DNA of 64,000 bases from Paracoccaceae bacterium. Lineage in GTDB: Bacteria > Pseudomonadota > Alphaproteobacteria > Rhodobacterales > Rhodobacteraceae. The position numbers and the translations under genes are program-made. The notes beneath the pieces were generated by a model. The model was not told where the DNA came from, made no database searches, and was given only the letters and a program-made list of their open reading frames with translations. Positions 18,994-28,137 of this stretch are shown here, in pieces; position 1 is the first letter of the stretch; every line of letters starts with the position of its first letter. The DNA is taken from positions 62,001 to 126,000 of the forward strand of contig WKFI01000005.1 of NCBI GenBank assembly GCA_014872875.1, given 5' to 3'.

Positions 18994-19224
18994 ATGTCCG
19001 ATCTTTCGCCGTTTCTTCAGGCCGACAAATGGCTTTTGCAACTCTTCCAATCTCAGGCCGCGGTCCGGGGTGGCGTCGTGCGCCGCAAGCGTAGCGATAT
19101 CGAGAGATTTGTTGGATGGCATCGCTTTTGCCGTGAACTGGAGCGACGAGGATTTCACGCCATCGAGAATGCTGGCCAAGTGATTATTTTCTGCAATCAG
19201 GAAGGCGTGACCATCATTCGCTAA
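18994..19224 (+). CDS. Conserved hypothetical small protein (often called N-(5'-phosphoribosyl)anthranilate isomerase-like in relatives)
   Basis: 76 aa, short intergenic distance, good codon usage. Confidence 0.55.
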   Translation: MSDLSPFLQADKWLLQLFQSQAAVRGGVVRRKRSDIERFVGWHRFCRELERRGFHAIENAGQVIIFCNQEGVTIIR

Positions 19225-19273
19225 GCAAATTTCTTCCAAGAAATTTGCCAAGAAAATTTGAATTTTCTTGGCA
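19225..19273. terminator. Two overlapping perfect palindromes, likely bidirectional terminator
   Basis: gcaaatttctt-cc-aagaaatttgc (19225-19248) and tgccaagaaaatt-tg-aattttcttggca (19246-19273) between convergent genes. Confidence 0.6.
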
Positions 19274-19275
19274 GC

Positions 19276-20631
19276 TCAAACTTGCCGTTTGGTCAGTTTC
19301 AACCAGATCCCATCTTTGGATCGCACAGTCAGATGGGCAATCGGCACCGGTTCGCGTCCCTGAACCGGTTCGATCCGAAATTCGCGCAAGATCATCGACA
19401 GGATCAACGGCCCCTCGACCATGGCAAACCCGGCCCCGGTACAGACCCGCGATCCGGCAGAAAAAGGAATATAGGCATCGCGCTGACACTGTTTGCCGTT
19501 CTCGGTTCCCCATCGACCCGGGTCGAAGTCATCCGGCCTGTCCCACAACCGTTCGTGCCGATGCAGATGCCAGGGACTGATCACCAATTGCGAACCTTCG
19601 GGCACCTTGCGATCCCGAAACTGTTCAGGACAGGTCGCCTGCCGCACCATCATCGGCACTGGCGGGTAGAGCCTCAGCGCTTCGCGAAACACATCTCGGC
19701 TCAGACGCAGCTTTGACATGACGGAAAAATCAGAGCTGCCCAAAGCCGCCGCCTCCTGCGCCAGTTTCTCTTGCCAATCTGGGTAGATCGCCAGCAGATA
19801 CAGCGCCCAAGCCAAGGCCGAGGCGCTGGTTTCATGCCCTGCCAGAAAGAAAATCGCTACCTGATCGGCCATTTCTTCGGTGTCGAAGCCTTCGCCGGTC
19901 AACGGATCGCGAGTGGTCATGATCTTCGTCGCAAGGTCGTTTGGCGCCGAGCCGTCCCTGATCTGTTCCATCCGCTCGGCCGTCAGTTGCTGGATCAGCC
20001 CCCGAATCACCCGCGCATTGGACCGGGTGCCTTTGCGAAACAGTCGCGGCATCCAGCGCGGCAGGGGCACCAATGCTGCGAGATTCAGGATCGGCGCGCT
20101 GCGCTGATACTCTCGAAACCGGTTAAAGACCTGAGCCGCGACCTCATGTTCGATCGGGATGGAAAACAAGGTGCGGAAGATGACGTCCGCTGCGGCATGG
20201 CTGGTCTCTTCCTCGATTTCGATCGCCTGACCTTCGGACCTGTGCAACCGCGCAACACAGGCCTCTGCCGCGTCCCACATGGCAGGAAATGTGTCCTTCA
20301 ACCGCCCGCCTTCGAATGCCGGATCGATGATCCGTCGTTGACGCTTCCAGATCTCACCATTCGTCAGGAAGACAGAATTGCCCAGCAGCGGCTTCAGCCC
20401 CTCGGCCACCCGCCCGGATTTCGGGAAGTCGTCCGGGCGATCCTTCAGCACCGTCCGTACCAGATCCGGTTGATTGATCATGAAGGAGCGAAAGAACGGC
20501 GTTTTGAATTCGGCCATCCAGGCACGATAAAGCCGCGCGGGTTGAGCCGACAGTATATCCTGCCGAAACAGCCGGAAGTATTTGAACAGGGACACATTGT
20601 CCGGTCGGGACAGCGGTTTGGGCGGTTTCAT
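19276..20631 (-). CDS. Cytochrome P450
   Basis: 451 aa; FFLAGHETSASALAW I-helix, ExxR (FREALRLYP), heme motif FSAGSRVCTGAGFAMVE. Confidence 0.93.
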   Translation of the reverse strand: MKPPKPLSRPDNVSLFKYFRLFRQDILSAQPARLYRAWMAEFKTPFFRSFMINQPDLVRTVLKDRPDDFPKSGRVAEGLKPLLGNSVFLTNGEIWKRQRRIIDPAFEGGRLKDTFPAMWDAAEACVARLHRSEGQAIEIEEETSHAAADVIFRTLFSIPIEHEVAAQVFNRFREYQRSAPILNLAALVPLPRWMPRLFRKGTRSNARVIRGLIQQLTAERMEQIRDGSAPNDLATKIMTTRDPLTGEGFDTEEMADQVAIFFLAGHETSASALAWALYLLAIYPDWQEKLAQEAAALGSSDFSVMSKLRLSRDVFREALRLYPPVPMMVRQATCPEQFRDRKVPEGSQLVISPWHLHRHERLWDRPDDFDPGRWGTENGKQCQRDAYIPFSAGSRVCTGAGFAMVEGPLILSMILREFRIEPVQGREPVPIAHLTVRSKDGIWLKLTKRQV

Positions 20632-21899
20632 ACGGGCGCTACAGACGTGAATTTGGACACCGGGATGTCAATACGGGACTTTGATGCCTGTCGGCTTCGG
20701 TAACGATCAGCCAAAGTCATGGAACCGGCGGTAATCCGGAAGTAATCATAGTCGCCGACCCTATCAAAGGCACAAAGGTACTGGAAGTGCAGCCGGAAAA
20801 ACCGCCAGCGCAGCGCCTGCCACCGCGCCGGGCTGAGCGTTTGGGTAAAGGCCGCTGAAAATACCAATGGCCAACGTTTGTCCGGTGGAGCCACGCCGCT
20901 GACCGTAACCGGATCACACAAGGCAAAGGCGCATCCATCGCCCGGTGCCGAAACGTCCACCCAAGTCAGCTCTTCTCGCGCCGACAGATAGGCCAAATCG
21001 GCACGCAGCCGGTGCGCATCGGGCAAGAATGAGACCATCGGAACCACTTGTCCCAATGAAAGAAACGCCAGCTGCGGGTGATTTTCTGGCAAACCAGAAC
21101 GGATTAGATCGGACAGTACCGAAATCCCAACATGCGCACCCGAGGAATGGCCAACCACCAGCACCTCATCAAGATCTGCATCGGTCAAGGCCAGCCGGAT
21201 CAACGCTTCAAATTCTGCCATGCGGGCCTCGAGCTCCGGCGGATTGGCCCCGCGGGAGGCCGCAGAATAGGCGTAGTCATGCATCAGATAATAGGCAAAG
21301 AACTTGTTATCGCGGCTGCGAAACCAGCGTAGCATAGCAACGCCAGCGCCTGCGCCCAACAGCATCCCGGCCAGATGCGCGGCCGTTTCCCAAGCTCCCG
21401 AAAGCCCCAATTGCCCTACAAGGACAGTTCCGGCATGGCTCACGCCCCAAACCAGCAACAAGGCCAACAGCAGTTGCAACAGCAGCATCCCCACCGGGTA
21501 CAAGGCAGCAATCACAGGCCCCTTGCGCAGCCGCATCAGGCGTCGCAAGGCGCCGCTGGCAATATAGATCCACGCAGTTCGTACCAGCTGCACGTAAGTC
21601 GCCGGGATCGAGTTCGACATGCTGTCGCGCACGATATCGGACCAGACCAGAACCTCGACGTCGGCTGCCACATGATGACCGTCCATGTCAGCCTCGACAT
21701 GCCAACCATAAAGGCCCTTGGTCTGTTTCGGTTTCAGCGCGATATCATACCCCGAAATCGCGGCCTGTGCCGCACCTTCCTTACGGTAGAGTTCGCGGTA
21801 GCGTCGCGGGTGGATCGGATCGTAACCAGGAATATAGAAAACCCGGCGCCTACGCACGCGTCGGTCCTTCTGTCCCATTTCCACTCGATCCTCGGTCAT
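20628..21899 (-). CDS. Membrane-anchored alpha/beta-hydrolase-like protein (GHSSG)
   Basis: 423 aa with GHSSG nucleophile elbow and predicted TM hairpin; overlaps P450 start by 4 bp. Confidence 0.6.
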   Translation of the reverse strand: MTEDRVEMGQKDRRVRRRRVFYIPGYDPIHPRRYRELYRKEGAAQAAISGYDIALKPKQTKGLYGWHVEADMDGHHVAADVEVLVWSDIVRDSMSNSIPATYVQLVRTAWIYIASGALRRLMRLRKGPVIAALYPVGMLLLQLLLALLLVWGVSHAGTVLVGQLGLSGAWETAAHLAGMLLGAGAGVAMLRWFRSRDNKFFAYYLMHDYAYSAASRGANPPELEARMAEFEALIRLALTDADLDEVLVVGHSSGAHVGISVLSDLIRSGLPENHPQLAFLSLGQVVPMVSFLPDAHRLRADLAYLSAREELTWVDVSAPGDGCAFALCDPVTVSGVAPPDKRWPLVFSAAFTQTLSPARWQALRWRFFRLHFQYLCAFDRVGDYDYFRITAGSMTLADRYRSRQASKSRIDIPVSKFTSVAPV

Positions 21900-21985
21900 G
21901 TGACCCCTCTTGTCCTCGGGGTCAGCTTAATCTCTCTTTCTGGCAAGAGTAAGGCCCGCATCGGACCTTGCTTGATCAAGCAGTA

Positions 21986-22747
21986 TCAGCCCAAGGTCGC
22001 CAAACCGGGGAAGGTTTCCAGCAGCCACCAGGAGAAGCTGGTGAAGAGGCCTGTGACCAACATCACACCCACAAAGATCAGCAAGCCGCCCATAACCTTT
22101 TCGATCACACCCATATGGCGCTTGAGTTTGTTCATCAGCGTCATGGAGCGATTGAGGAAAATTGCCGCCAACAGGAACGGGACGCCAAGCCCGAGCGCAT
22201 AAACACCCAACAGAACCGTACCTCTTGCGACCGATGCCTCTGACGCGGCCAGCGATAGGATCGCGCCCAGCTGGGGGCCAATGCAAGGTGTCCAGCCAAA
22301 AGCAAACGCGAGCCCCAGGATGTAGGCTCCCATGGCCGATCCACCGGCTTCACCTGCATCCATTCGAGCTTCCCGATCCAACAGGGGAATCCGGAAAACG
22401 GAGAGGAAATGCAGGCCGAAGATAATCACCACAACACCCGAAATCTGGGCGAACAGCTCCTGATTCTTCAATACGAACGCGCCAAAAGCCGACGCCGTGA
22501 AACCAAGCAGGAGAAAGACGGTGGACAGGCCCAGCACAAAGAAGGTCGCGGCAATGATCGCCTTGCGCCGCGCCGCAGTCGTGCCTTGCATCTCGCCAAT
22601 GGACACACCGCTCATATAAGCCAAGTAAGGCGGCACGATTGGCAGCACACAGGGCGACAGAAAGCTGATGACACCGCCCAGCAGCGCCACGAGCATCGCG
22701 GGCAACAGTCCCGCGTCGATGATATCGATCCCAAACATGCCCTTCAC
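21986..22747 (-). CDS. ccdA: Cytochrome c biogenesis protein CcdA
   Basis: GGVISFLSPCVLPIVPPYLAYMSG and FGWTPCIGPQLGAIL paired Cys-Pro motifs. Confidence 0.92.
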   Translation of the reverse strand: MKGMFGIDIIDAGLLPAMLVALLGGVISFLSPCVLPIVPPYLAYMSGVSIGEMQGTTAARRKAIIAATFFVLGLSTVFLLLGFTASAFGAFVLKNQELFAQISGVVVIIFGLHFLSVFRIPLLDREARMDAGEAGGSAMGAYILGLAFAFGWTPCIGPQLGAILSLAASEASVARGTVLLGVYALGLGVPFLLAAIFLNRSMTLMNKLKRHMGVIEKVMGGLLIFVGVMLVTGLFTSFSWWLLETFPGLATLG

Positions 22748-22831
22748 TTATCCCCTCTGCCCCGGAACGTCACGGGGCTATCCGGTCACATCCTTGTGGA
22801 CAGGTGGTAACAAGCGCCTTATCTGCCTGTC

Positions 22832-23065
22832 ATGACCGAGATTTCCGATACCGTCGACGCCCTGGGCATGTTGTGTCCCCTACCCGTACTGAAAGCCCGC
22901 AAAAGATTGAAATCTTTGCAGAATGGGGCTGTTCTTAAACTGTTGGCAGACGATCCGGCGGCCGTGATCGATGTTCCACATTTCTGTGCCGAGGCCGGAC
23001 ATGTTCTTTTGGATCAGAGCACTGAAGACGACCATCAGGTCTACCTGATCCGCAAGCAGGGCTAA
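22832..23065 (+). CDS. tusA: TusA/SirA family sulfurtransferase-like protein
   Basis: 77 aa; VDALGMLCPLPVLKARKRLK CPxP motif. Confidence 0.85.
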   Translation: MTEISDTVDALGMLCPLPVLKARKRLKSLQNGAVLKLLADDPAAVIDVPHFCAEAGHVLLDQSTEDDHQVYLIRKQG

Positions 23066-23096
23066 CCGCACCAGTGCCTTCCAAAAAAAACAAAAA

Positions 23097-23123
23097 AAGG
23101 GCGGATCGTTGTGATCCGCCCTT
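23097..23123. terminator. Terminator between convergent tusA and rne
   Basis: aagggcggatc-gttgt-gatccgccctt with preceding A-run (U-run for the minus transcript). Confidence 0.85.
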
Positions 23124-23131
23124 GTCTGTTT

Positions 23132-26100
23132 CTATCGGCCGATGGACCACCAGCCGCGTCGCTTTGGCTTGGGTGGTGAATCCGGCTCTGCGCTGACTGG
23201 TTCCGGTTGCGTTTCAGCAACGGCCACCGGTTCGGCCTCGACTGCGGTCTCAGCTTCTGCCATCCCTTTGGTTTGACCGTTGACGCCGACGGACACTTCT
23301 GCCGCGTCGTCGGAAACAGCTTCCGCGACAGGCTCGGCTGGTTCGACTTCGGTCGCTACCTCCGCGTCTATGGCGTCGCTTACGGCCTCAACGTCACCTT
23401 GAGCATCTTCATCATGCTCTCCTACGGAGACAGGCTCTACTTCTGATACAGGCTCTGCTTCCGATACAGGCTCTGCTGCAGTCACGTCGAAGTCTGTCCC
23501 AGCCGGAGCCTCGGCCGGCTCGTCGTTGACGTCCTGTACCGCGGTCTCAGCATCTGCGCTCGCTTCCGGTTCGATCACCGGGCTGCTGACTGCCTCAGGC
23601 GCATCTACCACCGTTTCAACCGATGTCACTTCGCCCTCTGTAGGGTTCTCGGTGGCGGTTTCCTCGGCAGCAGTGTCAACTACGTCTGCGGTCTCGGGCT
23701 TTTTCTTGGCCCGCGACCGGGACGTCCGGCTTCGCGTGCGCTTGGGTTTAGCCTCCACTTCGGAACCGCCATCCGCATCCTTCTGGGACTGCTCTTCGGT
23801 CTCTGCCTCTCCGGTCTCCGTCCTAGTCTCGCTTTCGCCTTCGGACTCGGATTTGGCCGACTTTGACCGGCGTGAGCGTGAACGAGATTTCTTCGGCTTT
23901 TCCTCGATCTCCTGCTCTGCAACAGCCTCACTTTTGACTTCGGCCTCGGTTGCTGCAGCGTCTTCACCATCCTCCTCGGCAGCTTCTTGAGCCGCATCAG
24001 GCTGCTCAGCTTGATCGCCACCAGCCTCCTGTCCGCCTTCACCACGGTTCGATTTGGAACGACGCCGCCGACGGCGCTTTTTCTTCTTCGGCTTCTGATC
24101 GTCCTCGGATTGCAGCTCCGCGGGTTCTTCTGCCTCAGCTTCCTCTGCTACTTCGATCGGTTCCATCATCGACATATCCGCCGACACGACGGGCGCCGTT
24201 GCAGCTGGCACCGACCGGGTTGCTGTCTTGAATTTCTCCAGCGCGAAATCCGGGCTGACCAGATGCGGATCACCTTCGATACGCACCGACAAACCGTAGC
24301 GTGTTTCGATCTGCGCGATGTGTTCCCGTTTCTGGTTCATAAGGAAGTTGGCGATGCTGACCGGGCAGCGCACCAGAACCTCACGCGACCGGCGCCGCAC
24401 GCCTTCTTCCTCGATCTGACGCAGGATCGACAGAGCCATGTTGTCATCCGACCGGATCAACCCGGTGCCGTGGCAATGCGGACAGGGTTGCGTCGTGGCT
24501 TCGATCATGCCCGGGCGCAGACGCTGGCGGCTCATCTCCAACAGGCCGAAGCCGGAAATGCGGCCCACCTGAATACGCGCGCGATCGGTTTTCAGCTTCT
24601 CTTTCAAGCGCTTTTCAACAGCCGAGTTGTTCTTGCGCTCGTCCATATCGATGAAGTCGATGACGATCAGGCCGGCCAAGTCGCGAAGGCGCAACTGGCG
24701 GGCGACCTCCTCGGCTGCTTCAAGGTTGGTTTTGAGAGCAGTTTCCTCGATCGAGCCTTCCTTGGTGGCCCTGCCAGAGTTCACGTCGATGGCAACCAGC
24801 GCCTCGGTCACGCCGATCACGATATAGCCGCCGGACTTCAATTGAACCGTCGGGTTGAACATCGCCCCCAGGTAGCTTTCCACCTGGTAGCGCGCAAACA
24901 GCGGCATCGGATCTTCGTACTTTCGCACGTTCTTGGCGTGGGACGGCATGATCATTTTCATGAAGTCCTTGGCGATGCGATACCCGCCCTCGCCTTCGAC
25001 CAGAACCTCGTCAATCTCGCGACTGTAAAGATCGCGGATAGACCGCTTGATCAGGTCGCCTTCCTCATAGATTTTGGCCGGCGCAATGGATTTCAGCGTG
25101 AGCTCGCGGATTTGTTCCCACATCCGCTGCAGATATTCATAGTCGCGCTTGATCTCGGACTTGGTGCGTTTGGCGCCTGCGGTGCGAATGATCAGCCCGG
25201 CCCCGGTCGGCACGTCGATTTCCGAGGCGATCTCCTTGAGTTTCTTGCGGTCGGTCGCGTTGGTGATCTTGCGCGAGATGCCACCACCGCGCGCGGTGTT
25301 GGGCATCAGCACGCAATAACGACCCGCCAGCGACAGGTAGGTTGTAAGCGCCGCGCCCTTGTTGCCGCGCTCTTCCTTTACGACTTGAACCAGCAGGATC
25401 TGACGAACCTTGATGACTTCCTGGATTTTGTACCGGCGCGGACGCGGCTTGCGCGGCGGCCGAATATCTTCGCTGTCATCATCGTCGGCAACCGACTCAA
25501 TGCTGGAATCCTTGGAGGTCGCGTCAGCACGGCGCGCTTCTCCGTCTTCGTCGTCGCCTTGTTCGGATTCAGCGTCCTGATCGTCGGCGTCTGTTTTTTT
25601 GGCTTCGACCTCGGCCGTGTCTTGCTCCGGTGCGTCCTCAGCTTGTGCGTCCGCGGCTTGCGCTTCAGCCTGCTCATTCACCGCAGCTTCACCGGCATCC
25701 TGTTCGGAAGCGACCTGTTCAGAAGTGTCTTGTTCAGAACCGTCTTCGGCCTGCTGCTCAACTGGTTCTTCAGCAACACTCGTGTCCTGCGACGCGGCGT
25801 CTTCTGCAGTCGCGTCTTCAGGTGCCGCCTCTTCAGCCAGATCTTCTGCCGGGGACTCTTCAACCGCAACCTCGTCGGTTGCTTGGTCCGCAGGCTCGTC
25901 AATCGGTTCTTCGACCGGCGTTTCCGCCACCAGGTCGACAGGTGACGTCCCTTCCGGCACCTCCATCACATCCGTATCGTTACCTGTCTCCTCGTCAGAC
26001 AGATCGATGGTTTCCATGCCAGAGATTTCGGTTTCGACCTCCTTGGTCTCTACCACATCTTCGGATTTGACTTTTTCGGCCTTGGTCCGGGAGCGCGAAC

Positions 26101-26452
26101 GCGACCGTGACCGAGACGGTTTCTTTGCGTCCTCTTCGTCATCGCGTGCGCGCTGAGCTTCGGCATACGCCCGCTCTTCCTCCATCAGGGCTTCGCGGTC
26201 TGCGACCGGGATCTGATAATAGTCGGGGTGGATTTCCGAGAAAGCCAGGAAACCATGACGGTTTCCACCATAGTCCACAAACGCCGCCTGAAGTGAGGGT
26301 TCGACCCGGGTTACCTTTGCAAGATAGATGTTTCCTGCAAGCTGACGCTTGTTTTCGGATTCAAAGTCGAACTCCTCGACCTTGTTTCCATCGACCACCA
26401 CAACGCGGGTCTCTTCCGCGTGGGTGGCATCGATAAGCATTTTCTTAGCCAT
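23132..26452 (-). CDS. rne: Ribonuclease E/G family (RNase E)
   Basis: MAKKMLIDATHAEETRVVVVDGNKVEEFDFE...; split S1 domain, catalytic core VAIDVNSGRAT, Zn-link CPHCHGTG, acidic/basic C-terminal scaffold. The ORF-track start (26797) is probably leader sequence. Confidence 0.93.
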   Translation of the reverse strand: MAKKMLIDATHAEETRVVVVDGNKVEEFDFESENKRQLAGNIYLAKVTRVEPSLQAAFVDYGGNRHGFLAFSEIHPDYYQIPVADREALMEEERAYAEAQRARDDEEDAKKPSRSRSRSRSRTKAEKVKSEDVVETKEVETEISGMETIDLSDEETGNDTDVMEVPEGTSPVDLVAETPVEEPIDEPADQATDEVAVEESPAEDLAEEAAPEDATAEDAASQDTSVAEEPVEQQAEDGSEQDTSEQVASEQDAGEAAVNEQAEAQAADAQAEDAPEQDTAEVEAKKTDADDQDAESEQGDDEDGEARRADATSKDSSIESVADDDDSEDIRPPRKPRPRRYKIQEVIKVRQILLVQVVKEERGNKGAALTTYLSLAGRYCVLMPNTARGGGISRKITNATDRKKLKEIASEIDVPTGAGLIIRTAGAKRTKSEIKRDYEYLQRMWEQIRELTLKSIAPAKIYEEGDLIKRSIRDLYSREIDEVLVEGEGGYRIAKDFMKMIMPSHAKNVRKYEDPMPLFARYQVESYLGAMFNPTVQLKSGGYIVIGVTEALVAIDVNSGRATKEGSIEETALKTNLEAAEEVARQLRLRDLAGLIVIDFIDMDERKNNSAVEKRLKEKLKTDRARIQVGRISGFGLLEMSRQRLRPGMIEATTQPCPHCHGTGLIRSDDNMALSILRQIEEEGVRRRSREVLVRCPVSIANFLMNQKREHIAQIETRYGLSVRIEGDPHLVSPDFALEKFKTATRSVPAATAPVVSADMSMMEPIEVAEEAEAEEPAELQSEDDQKPKKKKRRRRRRSKSNRGEGGQEAGGDQAEQPDAAQEAAEEDGEDAAATEAEVKSEAVAEQEIEEKPKKSRSRSRRSKSAKSESEGESETRTETGEAETEEQSQKDADGGSEVEAKPKRTRSRTSRSRAKKKPETADVVDTAAEETATENPTEGEVTSVETVVDAPEAVSSPVIEPEASADAETAVQDVNDEPAEAPAGTDFDVTAAEPVSEAEPVSEVEPVSVGEHDEDAQGDVEAVSDAIDAEVATEVEPAEPVAEAVSDDAAEVSVGVNGQTKGMAEAETAVEAEPVAVAETQPEPVSAEPDSPPKPKRRGWWSIGR

Positions 26453-27166
26453 GTTTCCTTGGTGCACAACCGCGCCCGCGCAGAACCTGTCCGTCCAGGT
26501 GGACAGATGGTTTTCGGATAGTCGCGTTTGGGGTGGTGTCTTGTCAGGGCGATATCGGACGCGGCGCGGCAGGGCTCGGCCATGGGCCGCCCTGCTCGAA
26601 CTCTCGTGTACTGCGCGCGCGTCATCGCGGTTCTTCTCCGACGGGCCGGGCGTGTCCCAGGGCCTGTCCATTTTATTCCCTTTCCCGGATCTTGCCCGGG
26701 TCGGGGCGCTAGTCTGCCCCCTGTGAGGGAGCACAATCGGTCTGTTCCGGTCTTTTCGGCTCTTTGCCGGCCAAAGGCGCGGAACATCGAAACTCATCGC
26801 GAGGCGGCAGCTACTGCCTGAAACCCCGTCAGGCCAACATAAGACCTGTGGATATCAAAATACAATGGGCATCTTGCACGCCGTTGCGAAAACCCGCAAT
26901 CGGGATCCAATTTGCTCCGATCATCCGGCTTGGTGTTTTGAAATGATCTGCACCCCAGCCAACAAGCCGATGTGCCGGACATAGCAGCTGAGGATGAGAC
27001 AGCTAGATAGGTCAAGGTATTCTCCCAGCAGAGGCTGTTGTTCACCGAATAATCCAGTATATCCTGAAACAAGATAGAGCGTTGTCGTGTTGTGAACCGG
27101 GCCCTGACCGCGCGATAGATCCGGCCCGGAACAAGGCCCGCAACAAACCCTGTTTTGGAGTTCAAC

Positions 27167-28117
27167 ATGATTTTCACCGAAAGCACTTCGGGACGGGCTG
27201 CGCTCAAGAATCGCCGCGAGGACACGGAAAACTCGTTCAAGTTTCCGCAAAACGGCGATGAACGCATTCGCAACGGACTGATTTTTCCGCGCATTCGGCC
27301 GTCTTTCAAACTGGAAGCTGGCATGACAGGCTTCATGGTAGGATCATGTTTCGCCCGGGAAATCGAAAGCAAACTATCGCTTCTAAACCTACCAACAACC
27401 AATGTATCCGTTCCTCCCGAAGCCAATGCAGGACGCAACAACAGCATCATCAACGAATTCAACCCGGGCTGCATTGCACAGCGGATCAACTGGGCCGTTG
27501 ACAAGCAGGACACGCGGGAATTCGAAGACACTGTTTCGATCTCGGGCGATCTGGGAAAGGATCTGTTGCTGGCCAAGGGAAATGCTCTGGAACTGCCCAA
27601 GGTGATGGGAATTCGCGAACATATCGACCAGATCTACGCGGCCTTGCCCGTGTCGGATGTTCTGGTCATCACGCTTGGCATGACGCAGGCTTGGCTGGAC
27701 AGGAAAAACAACCTCTTTCTCAACCGCATGCCCAGCCCGCGCGAGATTAAGCGCGAACCGGATCGGTACAGTTGCGAGTTTTTTTCGCTGGAGCAAACCG
27801 TTGCCATGCTGACCAAGGCATTGTCGCGCGCGTTCGACAGCGGTTTGAAGAATGCTTTGATCACGGTCTCGCCGGTGCCCCTCCAAAGCACCTTCTTGCC
27901 GATGGACTGCACATTGGCGAACATGCATTCCAAATCGACCTTGCGCCTGGCCGCAAGTGAACTGGTCAGGACCTTCTCCGGCCAGATCGACTATTTCCCC
28001 AGTTATGAAATCGTCATGTCCGGCGGGCTTCAGGCGTTTCAAGACGACAACATTCACGTGAGAAGAGACGTGGTCGAAGAGATCACAAGTTACATGGTTT
28101 CGGAGTATATCGGCTAA
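27167..28117 (+). CDS. GSCFA domain-containing protein
   Basis: 316 aa; GFMVGSCFAREIESKL signature. Confidence 0.83.
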   Translation: MIFTESTSGRAALKNRREDTENSFKFPQNGDERIRNGLIFPRIRPSFKLEAGMTGFMVGSCFAREIESKLSLLNLPTTNVSVPPEANAGRNNSIINEFNPGCIAQRINWAVDKQDTREFEDTVSISGDLGKDLLLAKGNALELPKVMGIREHIDQIYAALPVSDVLVITLGMTQAWLDRKNNLFLNRMPSPREIKREPDRYSCEFFSLEQTVAMLTKALSRAFDSGLKNALITVSPVPLQSTFLPMDCTLANMHSKSTLRLAASELVRTFSGQIDYFPSYEIVMSGGLQAFQDDNIHVRRDVVEEITSYMVSEYIG

Positions 28118-28137
28118 ATTGGCTTCAGCGCAGCGGA

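Noticed and set aside
23987-25945. 652-aa plus-strand ORF opposite rne
   Set aside because: Exactly antisense to the conserved RNase E coding region; composition is explained by the complementary strand of a GC-rich gene.
27389-28057. Minus-strand 222-aa ORF opposite the GSCFA gene
   Set aside because: Antisense shadow of a well-supported gene.
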